64,000 nt of DNA from Tragulus kanchil (GCA_022376925.1 JAIOJX010000025.1:7347141-7411140), one strand, 5' to 3'. Positions 11,862 through 25,995 are shown, counted from the stretch's first letter. The notes: generated by a model from the letters alone, not told the origin. Numbers and translations are program-made.

Positions 11862-12755
11862 TCTGAACCTAAGGAGAACTAAGAGGCCAAGGAAGGGAAC
11901 AGGCTGCAGATACTCTGTGTGATTTTTTTTTTTTTTTTTACCACGAGAGTATATTATCCACCTAAAAACTATTCTTTAGTAGTAGAAGTGAAGAGAAGGC
12001 AACAGAATTAAAGGTTCTGATCCTTTCCCCTAATTTATATAATCTACTTCCTGATTCTTCCAAAACAGCAATTAGCACTTAAGCTCTCATAGACCTGCTT
12101 GGATCCCTTGCCAACTAAATATCACTGGTTTTGTCATATAACCAAGAGGTAATCACTGATCTGTGAAACATAGAAATTTTTCTCTCAGGTTTTTAGAAAC
12201 TGGTGATTAAATGGTGCTTATGCCTGGTTTTCCCATGAGTTATCATCAAGTGAAAAATTTCTGAGCTTGGCAGGGGAAAACTGAAGTCATGCCCTGATAC
12301 CCATTCCTTTCTCCTAAAAGGATGGAAGTTTGGGGTTTGATTTTGGGCAGTTTAGAATTTTGAATCAGGTTTTCTGGAGCAGAACAAAATAGGGATTAAA
12401 ATTATACACCCACTTCAAAATATTATGTACAAACTTATCCCTTGCAGCATGACAGTAGGGAAGAATGAAAACTACCAAAATATCCATCAATAGGAAAGTG
12501 GGTAAATAATTCTGGTACATCTATAAATAAATAGCTATGCAGCCACTGGGAAGAAAATGCACTGATCTAGCTTCATGTGTTTATATAAAGTGATATCCAA
12601 GATACATTATTAATGAAAAAATGTGATGCAGCAAGTCTGAAATACCATTTAAACAATAAAAAAGAAGTATACAAATACTTATATTCTTATTTATGCAAAA
12701 AACAATTCTGAAAGTATATAAAAGAAACCATTGCCAAACTTAGGACCTAAAGGGA

Positions 12756-12962
12756 AAGTGTCACCCACTCAGTCAGGTCTGATTCTTTGAGACTCTATGG
12801 ACTGTAGCCCACCAGGCTCCTCTGTCCCTGGAATTAACCAGGGAGGAACACTGGAGTAAGGAGCCATTTCCTTCTCTAGGGGCTCTTCCTAACCCAGGGA
12901 TTGAACTCCGGTCTCCTGCATTGCAGGCAGATTCTTTACCATCTGAGACACCAGTGACCCCT
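12756..12962 (-). mobile_element. Bov-tA-type SINE (duplicate of the 11655 copy)
   Basis: Carried by duplication 4; not an independent insertion. Confidence 0.9.
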
Positions 12963-14010
12963 CTGAACCTAAGGAGAACTAAGAGGCCGAGGAAGGGAAC
13001 AGGCTGCAGATACTCTGTGTGATTTTTTTTTTTTTTTTTTTTTTTTTACCACGAGAGTATATTATCCACCTAAAAACTATTCTTTAGTAGTAGAAGTGAA
13101 GAGAAGGCAACAGAATTAAAGGTTCTGATCCTTTCCCCTAATTTATATAATCTACTTCCTGATTCTTCCAAAACAGCAATTAGCACTTAAGCTCTCATAG
13201 ACCTGCTTGGATCCCTTGCCAACTAAATATCACTGGTTTTGTCATATAACCAAGAGGTAATCACTGATCTGTGAAACATGAGAATTTTCCTTAAATTAAA
13301 TAATTATACACGTAGAATTCCATTAAAAAGGAGAGTTCAAAAGTAAGCCCCTCAATTTTTTTTTCAAAGAAAAATGTATGGAAGTAGTACTTTTTAAATT
13401 TGTTGGAACAGATTCTAAATAACAAATCTTATAGTTTTGGAGGTTTTAATACTAGCTTATTGATCAATTAATTCAGAAAACATTGATGGAGTACCTAGTA
13501 TGTTTTAGAAATTGTGCTAGATCATGGGTTGAATTGTGCTGAAAGGCTGAATAAAAAGCTCCTATTCTGTAGAGTTACTCTTGATTATGAAACATTTGAT
13601 AGTGTAATGTTATAGCATAGATGCTAAAGGAAGACTAAGTTAATCTACAGTCTCTTTTTTCCTGCCATGAATTTAATAGCATCACAATTGCCCCACTCTT
13701 TCCTCTTGGTCCTTTGTAAACCTTCCCACCCCTAATGCTGGGAATATACATTTTTGAGAATTTATACGTGGGTGGAGAGTGAAGAGGAGTGAACACAGGC
13801 AATTCCTGGGTTCTACTGTGGAAAACAGGCTTTATAGACATTACCTTCCATGTCTTCACAACGGCCTGATTCAAACCTTATTGTGCTTTAAAAACTAACA
13901 GTGAGACATGTGCAGATAATTAATCAAAGAGCACAGCTAGAAAACAGCAGATGTTGCATTCGCATCCAGGTCTGCCTGCTTTCCCGGCCATGTTTTTCCA
14001 CTCTATCATG

Positions 14011-16192
14011 CTGCAAGGTCCTCGCACAACACAGTGACACCAACAGAGTGTATAGCGTCACGGAGGTCAAAGAGGTGTTTCTGTGTGCAGGATCTCTCTT
14101 GTCGTTTCCCTTCTGGGTTCAAACAGAATGTTCTTTTCATTACAATAAATTAGTTTCAGTTCTCATTCACCCCTATAATCAGCTCTATTGTAACTGTTTG
14201 AAAAAATTAATTTCAAAACAATTTAGATGCCTGGAAGGCTTGATATTGTGTTTTAGTTTACAGGTAAATCACGACGGTCTAGTTTCTTTCCCGCTGTGGC
14301 ACTCCAGAGGGTGCAGGGTACAAAGGGAGGCAAGGAGGATCTCTGGTATCTTCACCTGGAAGGACCACGGTACAGACAGAGGGCTCGTCTTCCTGACCAC
14401 TAAATAGCAACAGGAGGCCAGAATCTGGCCATGTGGCCGTCTCCATGCTGAGGGAAATTAAACGGACAATACCTAAGAAAACGGAGTCAAGGGACACTGA
14501 GCCTGTAGTACACACGCCAGTAGGACCAAGGAGAGGAGGCGATGCTACCTACTGTACAGTGGACAGTACAGTGGACAGTGCTCAGCTGTAATTTCTTCTT
14601 CCTCATCTCCCTGTACTGATTAATGATACATTAAAATAAAAGCCAGTGTTCCTTTTTTTTTGAAATAATAGTAATGGGTACAAAATGATGAGACTAAATT
14701 TAATGTCATGCATAATGTAAGAGATATCCAGGATTAAACATTTGCTACTCAGTTCTCATAAAATCGCTAGCTTTATCTAGGATTTTATCAAATTTTGATC
14801 CATTCTGTGATCATTCTTTAAATTCAAAGAAATGTAATCTCATACAAGTACTGTTTCTGTTTTTGTTTGTTTGTTTGTTTTTGTGTTTAGGTTTTCTCCA
14901 TCTTTTTTTTAGGTAGAACAATACTACATAGGTTTCAGATGCATGGTACATTCACATTTTTTAAAGGATATATACCATTTGTAGCTATGATGAAATATTG
15001 GCTATGTTCTCTGTGCTGTTCAGTACATCCTGAACCCTACCCTATACCCAGTAGTTAGTACTTACTCCTTCACTCCTTACTCCTATACCGCCCCGATCAT
15101 CATCTGCAAGGTCCTCGCATAACACAGTGACACCAACAGAGTGTACAGCGTCACAGAGGTCAAAGAGGTGTTTCTGTGTGCAGGATCTCTCTTGTCCTTT
15201 CCCTTCTGGGTTCAAACAGAATGTTCTTTTCATTACAATAAATTAGTTTCAGTTCTCATTCACCCCTATAATCAGCTCTATTGTAACTGTTTGAAAAAAT
15301 TAATTTCAAAACAATTTAGATGCCTGGAAGGCTTGATATTGTGTTTTAGTTTACAGGTAAATCACGACGGTCTAGTTTCTTTCCCGCTGTGGCACTCCAG
15401 AGGGTGCAGGGTACAAAGGGAGGCAAGGAGGATCTCTGGTATCTTCACCTGGAAGGACCACGGTACAGACAGAGGGCTCGTCTTCCTGACCACTAAATAG
15501 CAACAGGAGAGCCAGAATCTGGCCATGTGGCCGTCTCCATGCTGAGGGAAATTAAACGGACAATACCTAAGAAAACGGAGTCAAGGGGACACTGAGCCTG
15601 TAGTACACACGCCAGTAGGACCAAGGAGAGGAGGCGATGCTACCTACTGTACAGTGGACAGTACAGTGGACAGTGCTCAGCTGTAATTTCTTCTTCCTCA
15701 TCTCCCTGTACTGATTAATGATACATTAAAATAAAAGCCAGTGTTCCTTTTTTTTTGAAATAATAGTAATGGGTACAAAATGATGAAACTAAATTTAATG
15801 TCATGCATAATGTAAGAGATATCCAGGATTAAACATTTGCTACTCAGTTCTCATAAAATCGCTAGCTTTATCTAGGATTTTATCAAATTTTGATCCATTC
15901 TGTGATCATTCTTTAAATTCAAAGAAATGTAATCTCATACAAGTACTGTTTCTGTTTTTGTTTGTTTGTTTGTTTTTGTGTTTAGGTTTTCTCCATCTTT
16001 TTTTTAGGTAGAACAATACTACATAGGTTTCAGATGCATGGTACATTCACATTTTTTAAAGGATATATACCATTTGTAGCTATGATGAAATATTGGCTAT
16101 GTTCTCTGTGCTGTTCAGTACATCCTGAACCCTACCCTATACCCAGTAGTTAGTACTTCTTACTCCTTCACTCCTTACTCCTATACCGCCCC
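14011..16192. repeat. Direct duplication 5, about 1.09 kb
   Basis: Copies are 14011-15094 and 15104-16192, offset 1093. The join at 15095-15103 is a short irregular filler. A handful of single-base differences are visible. The unit covers intron and part of an antisense L1. Confidence 0.95.
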
Positions 16193-16760
16193 TCAAACGG
16201 TAGCCACTAGTTTGTTTTTTATGTCTCTGAGTGACCTTCTTTTTTATTATATTCACTAGTTAGCTTTATTTTTGAGATTCCACATATAACTGACATTATA
16301 CAGTTTGTCTTTGTCTGACTTGTTTCACGTAGTACATTACAAGTTCATCCACATTGCTGCAAATGGCAAATTTTCATTCTTTCTTATGGCTGAGTAGTAC
16401 TTTATGTATGTGTGTACATATGCCTATATACACCACAGCTTCTTTATTCAGGTTCATCTGTTGATAGACTGAGATTGCTTCTATATCTTGGAAATTGTAA
16501 ATAATGATTCTATGAACATTGGGCATGTATCTTTCTGAATGAGCGTGGGTTTTTTTCCAGATATATACCCAGAAGTGGCACTGCTGAGTCATATGGTAAT
16601 TCCACTTTTTAGTTTTTTGAGAAATCTCTATCTTGTTTTCCACAGTGGCTGCAAAAATTTACATTTCCACCAACAGTGTGAGAGGGTTCCCTTCTTTCCA
16701 CATACAAGCCAGCATTTGTTACTTGAGGCACTGTTTTTAATGCCTCTTAAAGGCATCTTT
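14885..16760 (-). mobile_element. Antisense L1 3' region, split by duplication 5
   Basis: Antisense L1 3' sequence: GTTTCAGATGCATGGTACAT, TTCAGTACATCCTGAACCC, then from 16193 TGCTGCAAATGGCAAATTT, TGGCTGAGTAGTACTTTATG and CATCTGTTGATAGACTGAG. It ends with ATATACCCAGAAGTGGCACT and CACCAACAGTGTGAGAGGGT. About 800 bases remain once the duplicate copy (15104-15984, L1 part from about 15980) is allowed for. Confidence 0.7.
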
Positions 16761-16857
16761 ATTACAATTACTGAAAACAATTTTTTTTTTTGCTTAGCTT
16801 AGACTTGTTAGCATTTCCCTTAATCATACTTGTTTTTTTAGTAAAATGTTTTACTTA

Positions 16858-17166
<309 letters not shown>

Positions 17167-18003
17167 TCACTGCTAACTACACAGAATACCTTAAATAGGA
17201 TCTGACTTGTAGGAAGCTGGTTATTATCTCAGTTGAAACAACTCAACATTTCATTAACTGTCCAGACACTATTTTTCATATTAAACTAGAAACACATGAA
17301 TTCTACATTTCGTATGGTTTCTGTTAATGGAGGAAATGCCATTAGAAAGATACAAAACGGACTTCACATTGAGCAGAAACAGAATAAGGTACAAACGATG
17401 AATAAAGAGCTGAAAATACTTCAGACTGTGTCCAGAAAAACAACTGATTTGATTGATTTGTCCCCTCAGTTACCAGGTTTCTTGCCTAGCTATCTTATCA
17501 CACTCTAGGCTCAGCTGGCACAAATCTTCTTTACTTGTTCATCTATCAATTTATGCAAGTAAAATGTCCTGTTACAAGAAACGAGAATGTCACTGAATCA
17601 CAACAGTGCTGTCTGAGCAACAGAACTGGTTCCTGGAAAGCGTAAAATGCTACTGAAGTGCAAAAACCTGGGAGAAGATTCTAAACGAGGCCTCCCAACA
17701 CACCTTTCAAGGTCACTTCAGTATGCTCACAGCAGACAACTAGATACTCACGGCCCTGGAAGATCAGCTAAACACTGTGGTTAATTCTGTGCAAACTGGC
17801 TCACTCCCAAGATGGCATTGTTACCTTCATCTTTTTTTCCAGTAAACATACAAGCCAGCATTTGTTACTTGAGGCACTGTTTTTAATGCCTCTTAATGGC
17901 ATCTTTATTACAATTACTGAAAACAATTTTTTTTTTTGCTTAGCTTAGACTTGTTAGCATTTCCCTTAATCATATTTCTTTTTTTAGTAAAATGTTTTAC
18001 TTA

Positions 18004-18312
<309 letters not shown>

Positions 18313-19356
18313 TCACTGCTAACTACACAGAATACCTTAAATAGGATCTGACTTGTAGGTAGCTGGTTATTATCTCAGTTGAAACAACTCAACATTTCAT
18401 TAACTGTCCAGACACTATTTTTCATATTAAACTAGAAACACATGAATTCTACATTTCGTATGGTTTCTGTTAATGGAGGAAATGCCATTAGAAAGATACA
18501 AAACGGACTTCACATTGAGCAGAAACAGAATAAGGTACAAACGATGAATAAAGAGCTGAAAATACTTCAGACTGTGTCCAGAAAAACAACTGATTTGATT
18601 GATTTGTCCCCTCAGTTACCAGGTTTCTTGCCTAGCTATCTTATCACACTCTAGGCTCAGCTGGCACAAATCTTCTTTACTTGTTCATCTATCAATTTAT
18701 GCAAGTAAAATGTCCTGTTACAAGAAACGAGAATGTCACTGAATCACAACAGTGCTGTCTGAGCAACAGAGCTGGTTCCTGGAAAGCGTAAAATGCTACT
18801 GAAGTGCAAAAACCTGGGAGAAGATTCTAAACGAGGCCTCCCAACACACCTTTCAAGGTCACTTCAGTATGCTCACAGCAGACAACTAGATACTCACGGC
18901 CCTGGAAGATCAGCTAAACACTGTGGTTAATTCTGTGCAAACTGGCTCACTCCCAGAAGGATGGTGCATTGCACACATTTCCAGCAACCACAAAAATGAA
19001 ATGAATGAATTAGTGAATGTCTAATATGTAGCAGACATTATACTTTCAGTGACCCTGTGGATGTGAGAGTATGCCTCCCTTCTTAAAGATGCAGAAACCA
19101 AGACTTAGAAAGGTTAAAAACTTGACCAAAATCATAAGAAGTGGAGCCTAATTCACAAATTTCCCTCCACAGTCATCAGCACACATGAGTAACTTTAAAT
19201 AAAGAGATACTGAAATGTCAAGATAATGATATTGTCAAGATAAATGTTACACACAAATAAAATCCAAGCTAATTCCTTAATTATAAATAGTATTCATTTG
19301 TTCATTTGACCTGGCATCCTTGGCGTATAAAAAACCTTTGCTTGGTGATAGTAAAA

Positions 19357-19452
19357 GGGGCATCCCTGGTAGCTCGGCTGGTAAAGAATCTGCCTGTAAT
19401 GCTGGAGACCCTGATTCGATTGTTGGGTCAGGAAGATCCCCTGGAGAAGGGA
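19357..19452 (+). mobile_element. Bov-tA/CHR head fragment
   Basis: Only the tRNA-derived 5' part is present: CATCCCTGGTAGCTCGGCTG, AAGAATCTGCCTGTAATGC, GGAAGATCCCCTGGAGAAGG. The duplicate copy is at 20472-20567. Confidence 0.75.
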
Positions 19453-19514
19453 CAGGTGACAGTAAGAGATAATGTGTACAAATTTCACAATGTGTGAAAC
19501 ATATTAATACCTTC

Positions 19515-19690
19515 ATATTATTATTTATATATTTTAAAGTTTAAATTTTACACTGGAGTGTAGTCAATTAACAATGTGATAGTCTCAGGAGGACAGCAAA
19601 GGGACTCAGTCATACATATACGGGTATCCATTCTCCCACAACCGCTCCCATCCTGGTGCACATAACACTGAGACGTAGACCTTGCTGGTA
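19515..19690 (-). mobile_element. Antisense L1 3' end fragment
   Basis: Matches the antisense L1 tail: CACTGGAGTGTAGTCAATTA, ACAATGTGATAGTCTCAGG, GGACAGCAAAGGGACTCAG. A better preserved duplicate is at 20630-20815. Confidence 0.6.
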
Positions 19691-21751
19691 CTCAGTGTCC
19701 AAAGACAACTGATTTGATTGATTTGTCCCCTCAGTTACCAGGTTTCTTGCCTAGCTATCTTATCACACTCTAGGCTCAGCTGGCACAAATCTTCTTTACT
19801 TGTTCATCTATCAATTTATGCAAGTAAAATGTCCTGTTACAAGAAACGAGAATGTCACTGAATCACAACAGTGCTGTCTGAGCAACAGAACTGGTTCCTG
19901 GAAAGCGTAAAATGCTACTGAAGTGCAAAAACCTGGGAGAAGATTCTAAACGAGGCCTCCCAACACACCTTTCAAGGTCACTTCAGTATGCTCACAGCAG
20001 ACAACTAGATACTCACGGCCCTGGAAGATCAGCTAAACACTGTGGTTAATTCTGTGCAAACTGGCTCACTCCCAGAAGGATGGTGCATTGCACACATTTC
20101 CAGCAACCACAAAAATGAAATGAATGAATTAGTGAATGTCTAATATGTAGCAGACATTATACTTTCAGTGACCCTGTGGATGTGAGAGTATGCCTCCCTT
20201 CTTAAAGATGCAGAAACCAAGACTTAGAAAGGTTAAAAACTTGACCAAAATCATAAGAAGTGGAGCCTAATTCACAAATTTCCCTCCACAGTCATCAGCA
20301 CACATGAGTAACTTTAAATAGATACTGAAATGTCAAGATAATGATATTGTCAAGATAAATGTTACACACAAATAAAATCCAAGCTAATTCCTTAATTATA
20401 AATAGTATTCATTTGTTCATTTGACCTGGCATCCTTGGCGTATAAAAAACCTTTGCTTGGTGATAGTAAAAGGGGCATCCCTGGTAGCTCGGCTGGTAAA
20501 GAATCTGCCTGTAATGCTGGAGACCCTGATTCGATTGTTGGGTCAGGAAGATCCCCTGGAGAAGGGACAGGTGACAGTAAGAGATAATGTGTACAAATTT
20601 CACAATGTGTGAAACATATTAATACCTTCATATTATTATTTATATATTTTAAAGTTTAAATTTTACACTGGAGTGTAGTCAATTAACAATGTGATAGTCT
20701 CAGGAGGACAGCAAAGGGACTCAGTCATACATATACGGGTATCCATTCTCCCCACAACCCCGCTCCCATCCTGGCTGCCACATAACACTGAGCAGACAGT
20801 AGGACCTTGCTGGTCATACATACACCTTCGTTTTAGAGCAGGCACCCAGCCTTCTTCAATAATGTTAACATGCTGCTGGTATGTATTATGATATCCTTAC
20901 AAAGAGTTACTCCTCACAATCAGAATGCATTTAAACTCTGTGCCTAAATTTCCTTCCCTGTAAAATGAGGCTTACACAATAACTGCTAAGGTCTTTTCCA
21001 GGTTTACAATTTTGCAGCTATATGAAAATGTGCTCATGGTGGCTCCCCAGTTTGGCCTTAAGGGAAGGGAGGCTAATAGTGCTTCACATGGTTTTTGGTA
21101 CACAGGGAAGGCAACAGCATCAGCGCACACAGGAGGTCCCTGGGTCTGCCTGCTCGCGTGGTCTAGAGAAGCCTGGCAGGACTCCAGCCCATGGTGCACG
21201 GAGCACAACAGCCTCCCCAGCGCATCTGCTGTTCTGCAAAGCTTAAGTCTCACAGTCACTTTAGCGCCTATTTCCTGCCTTTACTCAATTTTTGTTCACT
21301 TCTCTTCTTACAGGAGTTTTTAGCACTTTTTATTATTTTATGTCCTCTAATCCAAGCTCTCAGGGACTCATCTTTCACATCAAGCAGTTTATCAAGCTGT
21401 TTCCTCCCTATCATTAAGAAAACTTCATGTCCTAAGAATATTTTGAGAGTAACTACGTTCTTTGGCTTAAAGGCAATTTTCTCCCACCTTGAAACACCTC
21501 CTTTTTCTAGATGAGAAAATTGAGGCACATAGAAGAAAATTAATTTGAACAAAGTCACACAGCGAGGAGAGTCAGTGTCTTGATATGAATCCAATTTTAT
21601 ACAGCTCTAAAGTTCATGCTGTCTCCACTGTCTCTGTGCATTCAACATGCATTTCACACTAAACAGATACTCTTTAGTGGCATTTCCTTCCCAAATGTGG
21701 TTCCAATACTCTTTCCTGAGACAGAAGCAAACTCTGTACCTGACAACTTAC

Positions 21752-21985
21752 CGTAAGTGAAATATTGTATCTCTGGTGGTAGTGTAACTTCACTGAGGTC
21801 ACTCTCTTGAACATAACTGTCCACATACTGCTGTGCTTTCGTTGCCTGAAGGAATGCCAGAAATCTGGCCGTAAAAGCAGCAATGAAGATGGAGAGCATC
21901 CCAAAGTCTAGGACATTCCACAGCTGCAAAATGTACTCCCTGGGTCCTTCTAGCCAGAGTTCTTTACACTCAGACCACATCATCC
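21752..21985 (-). CDS. TRPC3: TRPC3 exon 6: end of S2, S3
   Basis: A 234-base exon (phase 1 in, phase 1 out; residues 447-525). It opens GMMWSECKELWLEGPREY, has the S3 helix LWNVLDFGMLSIFIAAFTA and the post-S3 stretch with QQYVDSYVQESDLSEV, and ends EIQYFTY plus one base. The acceptor is GTGACAG before GGATGATG; the donor is TACG then GTAAGTT. The split codon joins CC of the next exon to give Ala. The long S3 that projects from the membrane is characteristic of TRPC3/6/7. Present once. Confidence 0.95.
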
Positions 21986-23191
21986 CTGTCACAAGACACA
22001 CACGTCACAGATGAGAGTTTAGAGCTTGGACTGAGAAGCTACGATTTCGTCCACTGTCAGTTCCCAGCTATAAAACGCCCCTTGTGTAAAGCATGTGCCA
22101 GGTGCCATAGAGCATTGACTGAAGACAGCCCACAGAGGTGCTGGGCAGAGTTACAGTTATAGAAGAAGCTTTGACTAAAGGAATGATTCACTCTACCAAG
22201 TTAGATATTGGTGAAATACAGTTCTACACGTGGCTCCAGAAATGCTGCTACTCGTACGGAATAGGGAAGGAGGGAGGGAGGGAAATAAGGAAGACATGGG
22301 TTCGATATCTGGTCCGGGAACTAAGATCCCAAATGCTTGACTGAAAAAAAAAAATCCCAAAATGGGCTATTGTTAGGTGAAGTAACAAACATTCTGAAAA
22401 TGGAAATCTCCTTAAAAAGCCTCTGAAATGAAACCAATAAAATGTTCTTTAATCATCAGTTAATTGCCACTAGGATATTTCAGAACAGTTCCAATGAAAT
22501 GTTTGATCATCACAATGAGTCACATGTTAAAAACTGTGTTTCATTCAGTAATTGAAGTTGGACTTCTGAAACATAATATTAATATTAATCTAATGATGAT
22601 TAAGTTCATGTTACTCATTAAATTTGTATTTAGTGGTAAGGAGTATCTTTCAGCATTATCAAGCTGCCAAATTATTCCATTATTTGCTATTCTGCTTATC
22701 TAACAATGGTGATGTTGTCACCATATAATGTACCATAGCATTTTATTTATTTTTAATTTTTTTGAAGCATTAGATTTTATTTATTTATTTATTTATTTTT
22801 GGCTATTCTGGGTTTTTACTGCTGCTGCAGGCTCCTCTATAGTAGTAGGGATTCAGGGCTACTCTTTAGTTGAGGTGAGCAGGTTTCTTGTTGCAATGAC
22901 TTCTCTTGTTGTCAAACTTGCGCTCTAGGGCACACTGGCTCAGTAGTTGCAGCTCCAAGGCTCTAGAGCACAGACTCAGTAGCTGTGACTCATGGGCTTA
23001 GTTGCTCCGCAGCATGTGGGATCTTCCTTGATCAACGATCGAACCAATATCTCCTACACTGGCAGGCAATCACTTCACCACTGAGCTACCAGGGAAGCCC
23101 ATACCATAGCATTTTAAATAGAAAATGGCAGTCATGCTATAGATGTTATTTTTGGAAGAAATTAGAATACTTAAAAAAAAAAAAGGCTTAC
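21986..23191 (-). other. TRPC3: Intron between the S1-S2 and S3 exons
   Basis: Present once. It holds a fragment of a CHR-2-type SINE around 22285-22375 (matching GGTTCGAT and CCGGGAACTAAGATCCC) and a full CHR-1-type SINE with a perfect target duplication at 22746-23101. The rest is unremarkable AT-rich sequence. Confidence 0.8.
22746..23101 (-). mobile_element. CHR-1-type SINE with perfect 15-base target duplication
   Basis: Minus orientation. (TTTA)n tail at 22775-22798, then GGCTTAGTTGCTCCGCAGC, ATGTGGGATCTTCCTTG and the head GAGCTACCAGGGAAGCCC. Target duplication TACCATAGCATTTTA at 22731-22745 and 23102-23116. Confidence 0.9.
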
Positions 23192-23408
23192 CAAGAACCC
23201 AGACCATAATAAGCATTTCAGTCCAGGTGAACTGCGTGGTCTTCACCCTGAAGATCTGTTTGGGATAGTCAATAACAGTGATATTTGGCAACGTGGTGAT
23301 TCCTTCAAATCTGTCTGAAGCATTGAACACAAGCAGGCCCAGGAAGATGATGAAAGAAGCAGCGTGTGCCACAAACTTCATAAAAGGACTTCGCAGAATT
23401 TTCCCCAG
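23192..23408 (-). CDS. TRPC3: TRPC3 exon 5: S1 and S2
   Basis: A 217-base exon (phase 0 in, phase 1 out; residues 375-447). It starts [19 protein letters not shown], continues with the S1 helix ([17 protein letters not shown]) and the extracellular S1-S2 loop with the sequon in LPNITV. That Asn matches the region of the known N-glycosylation site of TRPC3. It ends in the first part of S2 ([11 protein letters not shown]). The acceptor is ATTCCAG before CTGGGG; the donor is CTTG then GTAAGCC. The split Gly codon is completed by GG of the next exon. The exon is present once. Confidence 0.95.
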
Positions 23409-25830
23409 CTGGAATAAGGCAAAAACAAAACAATCCCAAACCTTTTACTTTAGAAAATCTGACTTCCACTTATGAAAACTGCTATATATATATAGGGTAA
23501 AAAAAAAAGTAGATGGAGTGAGAACATTCTCAAAATTCTGCTTTTGTTTCTGAAGAGCTACACATTGTGAGAATTATTCCTTTTAGGCACTGCTTCTTTA
23601 AAACTTCATTGTTTCTAAATATCCAATTTGTCTTAGGATATACTTCATTCACAGATGCCTTTCTAGAAATTTTAAGTACATACTTGTTATTCATATTTTT
23701 ACATGAAATACTACGTAATGTCAAGATTTTTAGAGTCTAGGAAAAGAAACTCCAAATTTGTAATGTGCATTTCTTTATAATTGAAATGTTATGATGAGTT
23801 TCTAGACTCATTTATTTATAATTGAAATGTTATGATGTGTTTATAGCACATTACAAGGCTTTTGAAGTTGAAAAAATACTTACTACCACAGAAGTAAATT
23901 TTTGTTCTCACTTCTAAATATTCCAAAATCAATCTGTACTCCGGCAGAAAATATTATAATCAACATAAATATTTTATCTGTTACTATCCAACAAGACCAG
24001 AGAGATACCCAATAATTAAAACCTCTAGTAGGTTAACTTAATTAAAAAGTCATCCCTGGGTTTGGAAAGTCACATAAATAGTACAAGAGCATTTTTAAAG
24101 CTCAGTTTATTATGATTTTAAGGTAACTCTTTAAAAATCCCCTTTGATATAATGTCCTTGAAAGCTCTATGTTCTAGTAGAAATGAAAAACAATTCCTCT
24201 TGTTCCTTCTTCTGCAGTTTAAGAAATTAGGTACATTTGGTTGATTCATCAAATAAGTTCTCTCTTCTCATTCTCTACTTTCTAACTGTGTGTGTGACCT
24301 TAAAAAGCACCAAGCTTCACATTTAAAAGACTGTAACTTCAAACAAATGTTTTTGTATATCCAGAACCTTAATTTGATGTCAACAAATAACCAAAGAATG
24401 TAAAGCATTTCTGGGATTGAACGTGAATGCACACAGACAAATGTCACATTTTCCATATTAGACACAGAAAAATAAACCGCACATTTACATATCACTGTGC
24501 TGTTCCACAGCTGCAGAGAGGGCACATCTGGGTAGTTTATCCATAGCACAGACTGATATGGGAGGAGTTGCCAAGTTTCTGTGTGCCAAAAACACATACA
24601 AACCTGACTTTTCCAATTTATTTCCCTCAGAAGGGGAAATTATTTGGGTGGGATATGACTTTTGCTTTAGATGTGTGCTCTCTCTTTATTTATGAAGTTT
24701 TTAGGCTTTAGTATTTATGTATTATCAGAATTTTAAGGTATCTCTCCATGACTCATGCCAAAGGAGCTTAGCTGAGTCATCAAAATTGATCAAAATGACA
24801 ACCTTTTCCCCTAAAACTGCACAGGCAACTCAACAAAGAAGTGAGATAGATGAATATTCTCACACATAGATGAGTCTGAAGCATGACTCTGCAGGGGAAG
24901 GCAACTATGCCAGAGAGATGACGAATTTCCAGGGTCATTTGTGAGTGGCCTTCACTCATTTGGCCTAAAACAGCCTCTGATTTAAACAAAACCAGATTTG
25001 GGAATATAAAAACAGGATGAAAGGATCTCAGAACCATTACTTCTCTCCAGCAGTGCCCTTTATTAACCGAACATGGATTCTAGTAGCATGACTCCTATTC
25101 TTGTCCACATCTTATTTAAGGGATCTCCTAGGCACAGTTAAACGGAGTATATACTGGCCAAGCTGAGAGGGGGATAAAGGTCGTGAGCAAAAATGACTCA
25201 AACAAACAAAAATAAAGACTCAAGCAAAACTAAGTAAACAAACAATCTTAAAAAATCCCAAAGCCCCCAAACTCCAATTCTACATTTTTTTAGAGTCTCC
25301 TAAAGGAACAAAGGGCTAAGGGAACCTGATATGGGCTTCTTTGAAGACTTTAGAGAATACCATTGTTCACTGCTGTGTTTCATACACTTAGCCTCAGATC
25401 TTTTTGACAGCTTCAACCAAGCTGCCCTGTCAGTTCTCTGGTTGACTGTCTCTCGACCACCACGGCAGAGCTGTTTCTCTCCTGCAGGCCGGCCTGGTGG
25501 ACTATTTATTAAGCTGGCAATAGAATCAGCACGACTGCTACTTCGCTGAAGCAGCTTTTCCTTCTGCCTACCCTGGGGATTTTATCTTAAATTCCCAAGT
25601 ATTACACGCCTGTGAATATGATCTATCCCACCAGGACCAAATCCTTTTTCATTTCTTATTAGAACTAATTCAGTCATTAAAAAGCAGAATCGATGTTCTT
25701 AAGTCAATTAACATTCAGGGTAAAACTGAGAAGAGTGTTGAGTAGGAAGATTTTTCTTTTCTATCCTCAAAGGACACAGTACACCAACCACAGAGGAAAT
25801 GGGGTGGGGGTGGGATGGGAAAGCTGGTAC
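23409..25830 (-). other. TRPC3: Intron between the pre-S1 and S1-S2 exons
   Basis: Mostly unique AT-rich sequence without a recognised repeat. A short imperfect 41-base tandem lies at 23774-23855. Duplication 8 begins at 25179. Confidence 0.75.
23774..23855. repeat. Imperfect 41-base tandem, two units
   Basis: TTTATAATTGAAATGTTATG begins at 23774 and again at 23815. Confidence 0.8.
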
Positions 25831-25995
25831 CCTGCTGCAAGGTGCGATCCAGTAGCCGATGGCAAGAAACGGAAGGCCCAAGGCCACGACCAGCACCACC
25901 AGACACTTGATAGCTACCGTCTGTTCCCGCAGGCCTGAGAGGTTCTCGTACCAGATTGTCAAGAGCTGCTGCTGGCAGTTGGGGTGAGCCACGAA
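25831..25995 (-). CDS. TRPC3: TRPC3 exon 4: pre-S1 region (copy 1)
   Basis: A 165-base, phase 0/0 exon of 55 codons (residues 320-374). It begins [20 protein letters not shown] and runs into a very hydrophobic helix, [20 protein letters not shown], ending APCSR. In TRPC channels this is the pre-S1 elbow and membrane-embedded segment that precedes S1. The acceptor is CCAACAG before TTCGTGGC; the donor is AGG then GTACCA. It follows EVKK of the linker exon and precedes LGKILR of the next exon, as in family members. It is duplicated at 26934-27098. Confidence 0.95.

Larger units (their letters stand above)
11068..13281. repeat. Direct duplication 4, about 1.10 kb
   Basis: Copies are 11068-12168 and 12169-13281. 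They differ mainly in a poly-T run (about 18 T at 11922, about 25 T at 13023). Copy 1 overlaps the end of duplication 3 by about 80 bases, so that block exists three times. Confidence 0.95.
18586..20816. repeat. Direct duplication 7, about 1.11 kb
   Basis: Copies are 18586-19700 and 19705-20816. The last 60 bases of copy 1 (19640-19700) carry many small deletions relative to copy 2, while the body is almost identical. It overlaps duplication 6, giving a triplicated block (17440, 18586 and 19705 starts). Confidence 0.95.

Noticed and set aside
13901..14407. 168-codon open frame on the plus strand
   Set aside because: No family resemblance. It is antisense to a TRPC3 intron, and the second copy at 15141-15500 is shorter because of the duplication boundary. 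No splice or promoter support.
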